From Perca fluviatilis (taxonomy: Eukaryota; Chordata; Actinopteri; Perciformes; Percidae), in contig NC_053134.1 of assembly GCF_010015445.1 (NCBI RefSeq), forward strand, positions 14,604,629-14,668,628: a stretch of DNA of 64,000 nt, written 5' to 3'. Of this stretch, positions 1 to 14,135 are shown one piece after another. A program made the position numbers and the translations under genes. The notes below the pieces were generated by a model. That model was given only the letters and a program-made list of their open reading frames with translations, made no database searches and had not been told where the DNA came from. Position 1 is the first letter of the stretch, and each line of letters opens with the position of its first letter.

Positions 1-1546
<1,546 letters not shown>

Positions 1547-1565
1547 TGAAAGGAGGAAATCTGTC

Positions 1566-1567
<2 letters not shown>

Positions 1568-1609
<42 letters not shown>

Positions 1610-1618
1610 GGAGAGAGA
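1568..1618. repeat. (TG)n then GA-rich tract
   Basis: Sixteen TG units (1568-1599) run directly into a GA-rich stretch. The TG tract is the reverse complement of the CA tract just upstream. Confidence 0.97.
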
Positions 1619-1931
1619 TGTGGAATGGAGAAAGGAAGGAAGACATGAAGTACAGGGGAATGCTAGAGAGTGACGAGATGGAGATGAAGGGGAGTGTGTG
1701 TATTTGTGTGTGTTTATGTGTGTACAGTATGTGTGTGCATGCAATAGGAGAACTTCAACAACCTCTGCTGCATAGTGCGACAACATGGCAAGGTGTAAGC
1801 ATCACAGGTGGGACAAGGCCATTCAACGAAGACTATATTGTGAACAATATTGCCTTGGACTGTGGTAATGACGAGCTCCTGGCTCAGAAGCTGAAACAGT
1901 GGTGTTTACCCTTTCAAAACGTGCAAATTTT

Positions 1932-2333
1932 AGAGCAGCCGAAATGGGTTTCCTCAGGAGGGTGGCTGGTGTCTCCCTTAGAGATAAGGTGAGAAGCTCA
2001 GTCATCCGTGAAGAGCTCGGAGTAGAGCCGCTGCTCCTTTGCGTCGAAAGGAGCCAGTTGAGGTGGGTTGGGCATCTGGTAAGGATGCCCCCTGGGCGCC
2101 TCCCTATGGAGGTGTTCCAGGAACGTCCAGCTGGGAGGAGGCCTCGAGGAAGACCCAGGACTAGGTGGAGGGATTACATCTCCAACCTGGCCTGGGAACG
2201 CCTCATGATCCTCCAGTCGAAGCTGGTTAATGTGGCTCGGGAAAGGGAAGTTTGGGGTCCCCTGCTGGAGCTGCTCCCCCCGCAACCTGACCCCAGATAA
2301 TCGGACAAAGATGGATGGTTGGATGGATGGATA
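1932..2333 (+). mobile_element. RTE-clade (Rex3-like) LINE, 5'-truncated 3' fragment
   Basis: The last 400 bases or so of an RTE-type non-LTR retrotransposon. Similarity to the second copy at 21522-22495 (minus strand) starts at about 1932 and runs to the end. The element ends in GATGG/ATGG-type tandem repeats (about 2310-2331), the short-repeat tail expected of the RTE clade, rather than poly(A). 5' truncation is the normal outcome of target-primed reverse transcription. I see no obvious target duplication. Assignment to Rex3 rests on remembered protein motifs; the RTE clade is more certain. Confidence 0.8.
1935..2300 (+). pseudogene. RTE reverse transcriptase, C-terminal fragment
   Basis: About 120 codons remain open and encode the C-terminal end of the RTE polyprotein, downstream of the polymerase domain. 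It starts near MGFLRRVAG, continues through ERSQLRWVGHLVRMP and a basic RPRGRPRTRWRD segment, and stops at 2298-2300. The basic segment and the Trp/His-rich region are typical of the C-terminal region of this fish family. No endonuclease or YxDD-type active site is present, so it cannot be active. The frame happens to be intact, which suggests a fairly young insertion. Any upstream start codon is fortuitous because the element is truncated. Confidence 0.8.
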
Positions 2334-2649
2334 AACCATTAAACCACAAAATTACGAATCACATTTCAACATAGGTTCAAATTTCACATTTATTTTTAAA
2401 GGGATGATTTGGCTTTCTAAAGACTATGACTAACCTCCTACTTATCCTGAGACAGAAAAACTAATTTTGGTTCAGCATAGATAACCTTTCTTAGCCTCAC
2501 AAAACTTATATGAATTTATGTTCAATACTTTATATTTGCTCAATTTGATAGAGGCCTATGAATGAATATGGAAATTCAATTTCTCCAATCTCAGGGTTTA
2601 ATATGTTTCATAATGCATGAAACTAACAATCACAAGCACATTATTGCAT
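2334..2649. other. no gene; possible TTAA-element end
   Basis: AT-rich spacer. TTAA followed by AGGGATGATTTGG at 2396-2412 resembles the left ends of the TTAA elements elsewhere in the window, but I see no matching right end. Confidence 0.3.
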
Positions 2650-2792
2650 TATTGTGTTCTCTGTGGTTGGAGGACTTTTCTTGTAAGATGAGCCACTCTA
2701 GCAGCACTTCCTCCCAGGATTTGACCGAGTCTATTATCGGTCATAAACCATGACAACCCAAGTTTGATATTAGTAATCAGAGATGTAGTGAT

Positions 2793-3950
2793 ATGCGCCC
2801 CTCTGTGCTTCTGTTGGAGCAGTCGCCCACTCATAGTCTAATAAGCACGGTGTCTGTCCCCCGGCTCAGATCGGTTAAATCAAAGGTAAAAAAAAGATGC
2901 GCTATACTTAACAACCTAATTGGAATTAAAATGACTGCAACGATAGAACAAAATAGGAAAATTAGATGTGGACTATTAAATATTAGATCTCTGTCTCCTA
3001 AAGCAGTATTGGTAAACGATTTGATATCAGATAATAAAATTGATTTATTTTGTCTTACTGAAACCTGGCTGGGCCATGAATAATATGTCAGTCTAAATGA
3101 AGCCATTCCTCCCAGTCATATTAATACTCAAATTCCTAGAGGCTCAGGCCGAGGAGGGGGAGTTGCAGCCATCTTTGATTCAAGCCTGTTAATTAATCCT
3201 AAACCTAAACTAAATTATAACTCGTTTGAGAGTCTTGTTCTTAATCTTCAACATCCAAAATGGAAAACATTACAGCCAATTATATTCGTTGTTATTTACA
3301 GGGCTCCAGGACCGTATTCTGAATTTTTATCTGAATTCTCTGAGTTTTTATCATGTTTAGTCCTTTAATCAGACAAAGTACTTATTGTAGGTGATTTTAA
3401 TATCCATGTGGACGTTGACAATGATAGCCTTAGTACTGCTTTCAACTCATTATTAGATTCAATCGGTTTCAGTCAGAGTGTGCACAAGGCGACGCACTGT
3501 TTTAACCACACCCTCGACCTTGTGCTGGCATATGGTATTGAAATTGAGGATTTAATAATATTTCCGCAGAATTCGGTATTATCAGATCATTCTTTAATTA
3601 CTTTCGAATTCTTACTACCTGACTATACTAAATTAGATAAAAGCTTCTACACTAGATGCCTATCTGACAGTGCTATAGCTAAATTTAAGGAAGATATTCC
3701 AACAGCATTTGACTCTATGTCATACCTTAACATAACAGAGGACCTTTATGTTAACCTCAGTCCCTCTCAAATTGATACATTTGTAGACGGTGCTACGACC
3801 TGCCTACGGACGACTTTAGACTCTGTTGCTCCCCTCAAAAAGAAGATGATGAAGCAAAGGAAACTAGCACCTTGGTATAACTCCCAAACTCGCAAATTAA
3901 AACAAATCTCGCGAAACCTCGAAAGTAAATGGCGTTCCACCAAAGTGTAA
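2793..3950 (+). pseudogene. L2 LINE endonuclease domain, broken
   Basis: One frame carries the whole endonuclease, interrupted by stop codons at 3081-3083 and 3366-3368, with a further stop at 2751-2753 upstream and the last at 3948-3950. Visible landmarks of the APE-like nuclease fold are the N of LNIRSLS (codon at 2979), the catalytic E of CLTETWL (codon at 3060), the GDFNIH motif (3390-3407) and the SDH motif (3582-3590). These residues would nick target DNA for reverse transcription. All the catalytic motifs survive, and there is no frameshift within this domain, so the loss is by point nonsense mutations only. The chosen start is simply the first Met of the open stretch. Confidence 0.85.
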
Positions 3951-3959
3951 GAATCTCGT

Positions 3960-5789
3960 TTGGATTGGCAAGAAAGTCTCAAAACCTATAGGAAGGCCCT
4001 AAGAAAGGCCAGATCAGACTATTACTCATCACTAATAGAAGAAAATAAGAACAACCCAAGGTTTCTTTTCAGCACTGTAGCCAGGCTGACAGATAGTCAC
4101 AGCTCTACTGAGCCATCTATTACTCTAGCTCTGAGTAGTGATGACTTCATGAGCTTCTTTAATGATAAAATTATAACAATTAGAGATAAAATCTATCACC
4201 TTTTGCCCTCAACTTCTAACGGTTCACCTTTAAACGCAGGACCGCTAGAAAGAACGACTATTCCCGACATATACTTGCACGCTTTTATCCTATAGACCTT
4301 CAACAATTAATGTTAAAGATATCCTCAGCTAAGCCATCTACCTGTCTCTTAGACCCCATCCCAACGAGACTACTCAAAGAAGCGTTACCCGTGGTTAACA
4401 CTTCATTACTAGATATGATCAATATGTCCTTATTAACAGGTTATGTACCGCAGTCATTTAAAATAGCTGTGATAAAACCTCTTCTGAAAAAACCCACTCT
4501 CGATCCTGAGGTCTTAACAAACTATAGACCTATATCTAACCTTCCCTTTCTATCCAAGATCCTTGAGAAGGTAGTTGCTAATCAGTTATGTGATTTTCTA
4601 CATAGCAATAGTTTATTTGATGACTTTCAATCAGGATTTAGAAAGAATCATAGCACAGAGACGGCACTGGTGAAAATTACTAACGAGCTTCTAACTGCTG
4701 CAGACAAAGGACTTGTCTCCATTCTTGTTTTACTAGATCTTAGTGCTGCATTTGACACTATTGACCATACAATCCTGTTACAGAGATTGGAACATTTAGT
4801 TGACATTAAAGGAATCTCTCTAAGCTGGTTTAAGTCCTATTTCTCTGATCGATCTCAATTTGTTAATGTTAATGATAAATCCTCCAAGTACACTAAAGTT
4901 AGCCATGGCGTTCCACAAGGCTCAGTGCTTGGACCAATTCTATTCTCCTTATATATGCTTCCTCTTGGTAATATTAATTAGGAAACACTCAATTAATTTT
5001 CACTGCTTTGCGGATGACACCCAATTATACTTGTCAATCAAAGCAGACGAAACCAGTCAGCTAGCTAAACTTCAAGCGTGCATTAAAGATATAAAATCCT
5101 GGATGACATATAATTTTCTGATGTTAAACTCTAACAAAACTGAAGTTATTGTGCTGGACCCTAAACACCTCTGAACCTCATTATCTAAATACATGGCTAC
5201 TCTGGATGGTATTGCCCTGGCCTCCAGCTCTACTGTCAGAAATCTAGGGGTTATTTTTGATCAGGATATATCCTTTAACGCCCATCTAAAACAAACCTCA
5301 AGAACAGCCTTTTTTCACCTTCGTAACATTGCCAAAATTAGGAATATCCTGTCTCAAAACGATGCTGAAAAACTAGGCCATGCATTCGTTACTTCCAGGC
5401 TGGACTATTGTAATTCCCTACTGTCAGGTTGCTCGAAAATGTCCCTTAAGACTCTCCAGCTGATCCAGAATGCTGCAGCGCGTGTTCTCACAAGAACTAA
5501 GAAAAGAAATCATATCTCCCCTTTATTAGCTTCTCTGCATTGGCTTCCTGTAAAATCCAGGATTGAATTTAAAATCCTTCTCCTGATCTACAAAGCTCTA
5601 AATGGTCAAGCACCATCATATCTAGAAGAGCTCCTAATACCTTATTGTCCCACTAGAGCACTGCGCTCCCAGAATGCAGAGTTACTTGTGGTACCTAGAG
5701 TCTCTAAAAGTAGAATGGGAGCCAGAGCCTTCAGTTATCAGGCTCCTCTCTCTTTGTGTGCATCCCGTCCCAGAAATGCTTGTTATTAA
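3960..5789 (+). pseudogene. L2 LINE reverse transcriptase and C-terminal region, broken
   Basis: This continues the endonuclease frame to a stop at 4293-4295. A frameshift near 4280 moves the coding frame by two bases. The polymerase part (4310-4981) shows [17 protein letters not shown], a DFQSGFR block, [13 protein letters not shown], and [16 protein letters not shown] second frameshift near 4977 returns to the first frame. The active-site FADD lies at 5007-5018. A stop at 5172-5174 precedes the last part, which includes the family's C-terminal SRLDYCNSLLSG and LHWLPVKSRIEFKILLL stretches. After about 5740 the frame departs from the family pattern, indicating a deletion of the final codons. 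The enzyme would copy the element RNA at the nicked target; this copy cannot. Confidence 0.85.
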
Positions 5790-5885
5790 TCCTAGTTTAC
5801 TCCCCGGATTCCTTATGTTTTTTCACCCAGCGTTTTTCCTTGGAGAACGTTGGAACCAAGATCTTGGTTGCAGCTGTCGCCGTGG

Positions 5886-6022
5886 TCCTGCTGCACTCCC
5901 TGCTAAGCTCTGCGGTGCCCTGCAGTGTCATGCTTCGTCCTGCTGAACCTTGCTGCTTCCTGCTACGTCCATCCATGCTCTGCTGGGCCACGCTACATCC
6001 TGTAACGCCCTGCAACGCACTG
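5886..6022 (+). repeat. degenerate ~10-bp tandem repeat in L2 3' UTR
   Basis: A run of about a dozen imperfect units built on CCTGCTAYGC-like decamers lies in the 3' UTR. The second L2 tail (39598-39690, minus strand) has a visibly shorter block at the same place, so the unit number differs between copies. Confidence 0.7.
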
Positions 6023-6330
6023 ATATGACATGAACTACTACGACTACCATTTGAAGTCACTGTTCCATTATTAATGTGACTATTACTGCCACTGTTCATC
6101 GCATCCCCAACCGGCACCGTCAGACACCGCCTACCAAGAGCCTGGGTCTGTCTGAGGTTTCTTCCCAAGAGGGAGTTTTTCCTCGCCACTGTCGCACTGC
6201 TTGCTCTTGAGGAAATTACTGTAATTGTTGGGGCTTTGTAAATTATAGAGTGTGGTCTAGACCTACTCTATCTGTAAAGTGTCTTGAGATAACTCGTGTT
6301 ATGATTTGATACTATAAATAAAATTGAATT

Positions 6331-7823
6331 GAAGTGAATTTAGGCAAGCTCCACCATCTCTAAACCCAAACCAAAACATTACCGATTGATTGTTAAAGGT
6401 CACGACCATGCTTAAGTTTGTGGTTTCCCAACAAAGGAGCCAGGGTGTGTATGCAGCCGAAAGGGCTGGGTTACACACTCTGCACGTTTGTCCGACCTCG
6501 TCAGAAATCAGAAGTGTTTACACCACGCTGGAAGGCGGGGTGAAAGACCGGCCATCAGAGAGGGGGAAGACGAGATATAGTTTAAATATGGGAATAACTG
6601 CACAAATTTTCAAACCGTCTCTACTGGAAGGCATTCATAAGGTTGCATTTTCTCATGGCAGAAAGTGACAGAAAAAGTTGTGTATAGAATGAAAAAAGAC
6701 AGCTAGAGAGAAAAGTTCAAACCCTGGCTCCTTTCTCAGCTCCGCACAGCTGGCCAATAACGCCGTGAAGTGGTAGTGAATGTCTGTTTCAGAATATGCC
6801 AGACACAGCTACTAATTTGTATTGCAGTAAGATTGACAATCCATCTCTAGAGACATTAAACACTCCATTTATCTCCCTTTGAACATAGCTGCTACTTAGA
6901 CCCATGAATCTAACCTAAACTCACTGTTCAGTATACTATAACACTGCATGAAGGACAAAAAAACATTGACTAATGCGTCTTAGTCTTGGCAAATAGGGAA
7001 AATTGCTAAACTGCAATTCTAGAACACTTTTATTATCGAGCTACAACTGAGTTCTCCTGTACAACATCTCTAGTGCAATATGCAGCACTACAGTGTATCT
7101 TGGTTTGTTGCTTTATACAATAAGGCTGGGTTGTATTATTTTGTGGCCTAGATTTAAGTTTATCTCTGTCACCATAACAGGATTACCAACTAGTCAGAGG
7201 GTCAGGAGTTGTGCGTTGAAGCACCCCCTCAGGAGTATTGAGAGTGTTGACAACCTAGGCTAAGAGAAAATTGAAAGGATCTCAGGCAGGCTAAGCTGTT
7301 GATAGAGTCAGTAGCTCCGAGGAATGAGCTATTACGCACTCTTGGAGATTGTGAATCCAATCATCAACGTTCATCTTCTATTTTTCTTCAGCAAGCTAGC
7401 ATCCAGGTGAAAACACCTCTGAGAATGAGTTTAAAAGCTGCTCTCAGACTTACATTATTGCTGTAGGCAGATACAATACGTTGTTGAGGTTATAGCTTTG
7501 ATACCCAACTTAATGTTTAATAAAAGAGAGCTGGCATCTAGAGAGAAAATTGGAAAGCTTTTATGGAATAAGTCCACAAGTAGTGAAAGTCAGTGGGTCA
7601 TTTTATCACAGATGTTAATAGTGCACCCAGTGCTGAGCTGAAAAGGTATAGTATTAGTTGAGTAGTTTCCTCAGGGACGAAGGTCAGTACTTATATATCT
7701 TAAGTGCAGTATTTGGGTGCATGGTTCTAACCTCAGTTAGTCATTCATGATTATTATCTCAAAAGGGCTTAACCCACTTTTGTTTAAAGGAATGAGAAAC
7801 TGCAGCAAATACCATTTTTAGAA
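6331..7823. other. no gene recognised
   Basis: Mixed-composition sequence. Short open frames (for example 6390-6668) have no motif I know. Confidence 0.5.
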
Positions 7824-7932
7824 AATGAATGAATGAATGAATGAATGAAAATACCTTGGTAAGGGTTTCACAGAGAGAGAGAAACTGTCAAACATGCAAA
7901 TTATTAATGATGATGATGATGATGATGATGAT
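7824..7932. repeat. (TGAA)n and (TGA)n microsatellites
   Basis: About six TGAA units at 7825-7850 and about eight TGA units at 7907-7932. Confidence 0.95.
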
Positions 7933-7963
7933 TAAATTATGTCAACCGAATCAAATGTAAACT

Positions 7964-8300
7964 AGAAGGGCACTCTAAGAGTGCAGACCTCCACCAATGC
8001 ATGTCCTATCTCACAATGTTAATGCAGCGTGAATTTTCCCAGTTGGGAACTAATTTTCTGGATATTTCCCACACCACATGAATACAGCTAATCCCACGCA
8101 AAGTTAATGTAAAATTTAAAATAATTTGTGTATCTGCCCTGTGATTCAAATTCCCTCCAAATTTTAGTGGGTTCGTCCCTGGGCTGATGCTGCACCCTTC
8201 CACCAACTTTCATTAAATTCTGGCCTGTAGTTTTCCCATATTTCTGCTGACCGACAAATAAACTAACAGACAAACCATGACCTCCTTGGCATATATACAT
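7964..8300. repeat. dispersed non-autonomous repeat (SINE/LINE-tail type), degenerate
   Basis: It begins with GGGCACTCTAAGAGTGCAGA and contains the segments TGCTGCACCCTTCCACCAA and CTGCTGACCGACAAATAAAC, ending near CATGACCTCCTTGGC. I recognise this string of motifs as a repeat widespread in fish, normally bracketed by sequences of the type CTCCGCCAAGG. The family name and class are not certain. Confidence 0.5.
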
Positions 8301-8374
8301 TATAAATACACTTCTAATCTGGCAACAATGTCAATGCCAACTCAGACTCTGTCACTGTCGTCACCATCAACACA

Positions 8375-8414
8375 TTTATTAATTACTCAATTTATTAATT
8401 ACTCAATTTATTAA
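8375..8414. repeat. 16-bp tandem repeat, 2.5 copies
   Basis: The unit TTTATTAATTACTCAA occurs twice exactly (8375-8390, 8391-8406), followed by a half unit. Confidence 0.95.
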
Positions 8415-9578
8415 CGTTAATTAGTAATTTAATTTCATTGTCACAGAAGGCGGTCGTAGCCTATGTGAACGTGTACAGCTTGGACGACTCCATTACATGA
8501 GTAACACAGAATTGTGTTTCATTAAGGGGCCATAGGAAGTCAAACTCCAGCCATTTCTTTTCAGGAAACACTATATGTAATTATTTTAATTGACACAGCT
8601 TCTGTAGTCACCTCTCTAAAAAAAGGAGTTCACCTTTGTCCCCTCTGTCTCATTATGAACTTCATGACTCCCAATGCCAATCCTGCATTCGTAATAGGAC
8701 GTTATTTTAATTAAGAACATGTTAATAACTAAACCTTTTTCTTAAATTAAAGTGTAGCCTCTGTCCTGGTTTCATTAACCTCAGCAAGCACTTATTCTAC
8801 TTTGCACTCATTAAAAGAATACATTTTTACACATTTCTAAGTGAAGTTTGGACAAACATCTGGTATTGAACTTTTATTTTATATTTGTATTTTTAATCAT
8901 AAGTTCTTTCCAAATTCTCCAACACTGTATTTTTTTCTCCATCTGTCTTATTATATAAGACGGTAATCTGATTCTGTTTTATCATACAGTATATTTTCCT
9001 CCTTTTTCTTCAAACATAACCGATACATCAAACAGAATCCAGCTCACTATAATCAGAGAAATTAAATAACCGCAAAAAACAGTCTCTCACTGTACCTGCA
9101 AATAAATTATAGAACTTATGAAGCAAATTCATAAGTCACTGGACAGTGTAGATGTTTGCATATGAAACAGCAGTAGTGGTCAACACACACTCCAGTGTTG
9201 GGCCTTTTTTGCACTTTCTCCTCTACTTCACTCAGATCTGCAAACACCTTAGCCTCCTTTAACCTAAACATAACAATTTGACTGGTGAAGTTTGAGGCAG
9301 TGAACCACCTGGGAGAAAGTGCTTGATGTTTCACTCGGGCCAAGAAAATCCTTTTACCTCAAAGATATGTGCTCACCTGCCTAACCTGAGTTTGCCATTT
9401 GATGCATCCTGCTGTGCGCACAAAAAATTTAAGGTTATGGCTTTTTCTTTGCAGTGCCAGGTCGCTGTATTTTGAAGTCTTCCATAGAGACAGACAGACA
9501 GGTTATTTCATGATCTCTGTAGTGAAGCTGTAATCATGATTCTTTAACCACACACATAAATGGTACTACATCTGCATC
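8415..9578. other. no gene recognised
   Basis: AT-rich. I see no repeat, RNA or coding signal. Confidence 0.5.
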
Positions 9579-9582
9579 TTAA

Positions 9583-10349
9583 AGGGTAACTACCATTTTT
9601 TTCAACCTGGAGCCTATTTTCCTATGTTTTTGTGTCTAAGTGACTGATGGGAACAACAATCTTCCAACAAGGTCCAGTATTAAGCGAGATCGCTGCAGTC
9701 AGTAGCGGCACAACAATCTACAATTTAAGTTGATAGGGTAATTGTGCAGCTTGTATTTACCTTCACAAAAGTGCTTGTTTTGCCACTGACAGACTCAGAT
9801 TAATATTCTTAGTGTCTGACAACATTATATATTTTATGTTATTATTATTCAAAGTCGACCGAAACTAAATAAAACTATGAAAAGCCGTTTTGGGTCGTCT
9901 TTCAACTTTTCCAACCATCACAACTCTAGTTTTGGTTGAAATAAACACATAGTTTATCGATTTACATGTTTCTATCCTTTTAGCATGCTCTATACACGCT
10001 AAAAGTAAAAATGGAGTCTGGTGGGTTTAGCGCTTTCGACCTCGGAGCTGTTTCTGGTTAAACCGAAAGATCTCAAAGAGGTTTTAAAAAGGTCTATCTC
10101 TGTAGGGATCCTTTCCACAATGTTGTCAGTCACATAGAATAATAATCTGAAAAACAGCACTTTAAGTGGACCAAACTGACACTGAACATTTGCCCCATAG
10201 GGTTACATTGCAGCACGGTCTGTGGCTGCCAGTTACAGCATTCATGCTTAATACTGGACCAATTTCAAAGATTGTTGTTCATATCAGTCACTTACACACA
10301 AAAACATAGGTAAATAGGGTCCAGGTTAAAAAAAAATGGTAGTTACCCT
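9583..10349. mobile_element. TTAA-flanked non-autonomous DNA transposon (767 bp)
   Basis: The ends are inverted repeats of about 100 bases. The left reads AGGGTAACTACCATTTTTTT and continues through CCTATGTTTTTGTGT, AAGTGACTGATGGGAACAAC and GGTCCAGTATTAAGC; the right end reads the same in reverse complement with a few changes. TTAA stands on both sides (9579-9582 and 10350-10353). It has no coding capacity. TTAA targeting is the rule for piggyBac transposases, but the AGGG terminus is unlike the classical CCC start, so the superfamily is inferred only. Confidence 0.85.
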
Positions 10350-10353
10350 TTAA

Positions 10354-10747
10354 TTAACAGACACTTTCTGAGCCATGCCAGCGGCACAGCTTTAAGTATG
10401 GCAATGTTGGTCCACCACTTTGATCCAAACTGAAATATCTAGACAACTATCAATGGTACGCTAATACATTTTGGATAGACATTCATGGTCCCCAGAGGTT
10501 GATTCCTACTGACTTTGGTGATCTCCTGAGCTTTACTCTGCACCATGAGGTTAACACGTGTGGTTTTGAGTGAAATGCTGACAGACAATTCGATGGACTG
10601 AAATGTGGTACTCTCATTCATGTTCCCCTCAGGATGAAATGTAACACTAAGCAAGGGAACACTTAACTGAGATTTTGTTAGCATGCTGACATTAGCATTT
10701 AGTTCTCAGTAAAGCCTCATAGAGCTGCTAGCATGGCTGTAGAAGTC
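10354..10747. other. no gene recognised
   Basis: No coding, RNA or repeat signal that I can support. Confidence 0.5.
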
Positions 10748-10750
10748 TTA

Positions 10751-11571
10751 GGGCCTAATTTACTAACTAGCGCAGTTTGCGCTGCGTCTGTTTATGCGAG
10801 TTCAGTAATAGCGCACGCTATGCTTCCACATTTTGCGTAGTATTTATCAACCCTGACACCCATCAGGCAATCAGCGTCTTTCTCCGCCCACTACATGTAA
10901 ATTGCGCTGTAGCAAAGCGGTACTTGTGCTATGATACGGCTGAGTGCAGACTGCGATATTCCCACTGCTGATGCTATGACTGTTTGAAATTATCCTGATG
11001 CCAATATTTGTAATGTAGCGAGGAGTTTAACAACTGCTGGAATGGGATGTGAACGCTGAGTGGGAGATTCAATTTCATCTTTGATTTCTTCCAGTAACTC
11101 TAATATTGCATGGCTGCTTGATCTGTAACGCTAAATGATGTTGTGTTCACTGACAAAGTGTGATTCTTGTGTTAAAAATATTTTCAGCCTCGCGTATGTC
11201 TTCGTCTTGCTCAAATTACTGTTGCCATTTCACCAGCGGCATAAAGGTCTACGAGGAAACTCACAGAATAGAGGCGCGCTCTTACTGACAGTCTTTGTAA
11301 ATACCACGGAATATATAATTAGGTGCACTTTGCGCTTATCCTCCCACCTTTTTGGGTGGAACTCCCACTTTCCCCACGACCCTCCCACGAACGCATATTG
11401 AAAGCGCAACTTAAGTTGCGCTTTCAATATGTCTCTTCTCGCTCATGTGGCAGACAATCTGCGATTTTACCCAAGTGCGCCCTGTTTGTAAATAGCCCGC
11501 ATCGGTTACGTCCGTCTTTGCGACCAATTAGTGCCTGGAAACAGGCGCAAACGGCTTGATAAATCTACCCC
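10751..11571. mobile_element. PIF/Harbinger-like non-autonomous element (821 bp)
   Basis: The left end is GGGCCTAATTTACTAAC. The right end, reverse-complemented, starts GGGGTAGATTTATCAAG. Both are flanked by the direct repeat TTA (10748-10750, 11572-11574), the target duplication preferred by PIF/Harbinger. Subterminal regions are rich in GCGC/GCGCAA words on both sides. No transposase is present. A perfect 38-base palindrome lies inside (see 11394-11431). Confidence 0.75.
11394..11431. repeat. perfect 38-bp palindrome without spacer
   Basis: The left half CATATTGAAAGCGCAACTT is followed immediately by its exact reverse complement. It lies within the Harbinger-like element, where the word GCGCAA is also subterminal. 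It can extrude as a cruciform or fold as an RNA hairpin. Confidence 0.95.
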
Positions 11572-11574
11572 TTA

Positions 11575-12354
11575 GTCTTTTTAGTGTTTTGTTTGGTAAA
11601 ACCTGATCTGATAGAAAAGGACCTCACAAAGACATTTCGCGGCTTGAAAAAGTATAACTAAAAGTACTCGCAATACGTTGTTATGAGTGTGCTGCTATTT
11701 TTCTAATCTCCTGAAATCTCAAAATACATGTAACTGCCTGGGGCTGCTATTTACATTTCACTCTGAAATCAATTTAGGTGCGTGTTACAGTATGCTTCCT
11801 TGCATTAGAGAACTCACACACTTGCTTTCCTTATGGACAATATAAGCCGTGATGCTTCCCCTTCCCTCCGAATGGTATTCTGTAAAAAGTTATGGTTTTT
11901 GCTCCGGACAACTCCCCAGCCTCCAATAAAACTCCTGACTAAGCAAGACCTAATTACACTGTAGTCACTGCTCTGCTCCTTCTGGAGACACTGCAGAGAA
12001 GCTATCCTGCTGTAGTCTTCACGCGTGTGCGTGCGTGCATGCGTGTGAAAAAAAATTCAGAGTGGGTTATATGTTAATGGCTATTTATAGGCTTGTGTAT
12101 GCAGCTAGCTTTCTATGTCTGTAGCTTTACATACTGGCAGTTTGTGTGCCTGTGCTGAGCATTCATCATAATATGTTCCTATTTTAGTTACAAAGTCAGC
12201 AAAAACATATAATTGTGTGTCTGTGGCTCCTCCTCTGTTTTCCTGTCTAACTTTTCTTCCCATTATCTGGGCTATATTCACTGGTCCGACTGTGATTAAT
12301 GATGTCTGGGTCAGATTAAATATCAGACCCAAACGCTGACAACTTATTCCACTT
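11575..12354. other. no gene recognised
   Basis: Nothing apart from a short imperfect alternating purine-pyrimidine stretch (GCGTGTGCGTGCGTGCATGC, about 12022-12041), a possible Z-DNA former. Confidence 0.5.
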
Positions 12355-12730
12355 TTGACCTCTCTATCGGAACACTGTTGCTCGCTTCTCAATTTCTTGC
12401 TCTGTTCTTATTACGCTTTCTCTCTTCCTTCATATATCAATTTAAATTCCTCTAATCTTCCTCTTTCTTTCTTTTTTAGCCACTTTAATCACTTTACTTT
12501 CATCATCCCTTTATCACTGTCCCTTTCACCATTTCCTCTTTTGCCCATCCTCTTCTATCTTGTCAATCTTTACTGACTTTTGTTTATCTCTCTGTCCTTT
12601 CTCTCTATCTCAGTCTATCTCTTTCTCCATCTCTGTCCTTTCATCTTCCACTTCATCTTGTGCATCTATTTATTCTTCTCTCTCCTCCTTTCTTCATCTC
12701 CTCTGTTCTCTACTTTACCAAAGCTGAGGA
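12355..12730. repeat. polypyrimidine-rich low-complexity tract
   Basis: The plus strand is dominated by C and T (CTCT, TTCC, TCTC words). Open frames here are Phe/Leu/Ser/Pro-rich artefacts of composition. Confidence 0.8.
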
Positions 12731-13808
<1,078 letters not shown>

Positions 13809-13919
13809 GCATGCTATGCATCAATGAACCACCCACACTGCAGTCAGAGCGAGCTTGGAGTATGAGACCATGCTTCGCTTCCAACACATTCATAATTCAA
13901 CATACTGTCACAGCTCTAC

Positions 13920-14135
13920 TCATCTCTCTCCCTCGCGCTCTCCCTCTCTTATCGCCCCTTCTCTCACCTGTATCTCTTTCTACCCCCGTCTTCTTCTTCT
14001 TCTCACCCTCTCTATTTCCAACAGACATACCTCTCACCCCTCACACTCTTTCTCGTCTCCTCCTGCTCTTTCCTTTTTATTCGCCTTTCCAACCCTTCCC
14101 TTATCTCAACCTTTCTCTTATTACCCCCCCTGGAG
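13920..14135. repeat. polypyrimidine-rich tract
   Basis: The plus strand is almost entirely C and T with few purines, shortly downstream of the TG tract. The open frames crossing it are compositional. Confidence 0.75.

Larger units (their letters stand above)
2650..6330 (+). mobile_element. L2-clade LINE, nearly full-length coding part, inactive
   Basis: A non-LTR retrotransposon of the L2 (CR1/L2 group) type common in teleosts. It has, in order, a short N-terminal region, an apurinic-type endonuclease domain (about 2970-3600), a linker, a reverse transcriptase domain (about 4480-5080), a C-terminal region (to about 5740), and a 3' UTR. The UTR ends in a TGATTTGATACTATAAATAA-type stem tail followed by TTGAATTGAAG-like tandem bases at 6315-6330. 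The reading frame has several nonsense codons and at least two frameshifts, so it is dead. The 5' boundary is uncertain: recognisable coding sequence begins near 2650, and a 5' UTR or a first ORF is not evident. A second 3' end of the same family lies on the minus strand at 39303-39706. Confidence 0.85.
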
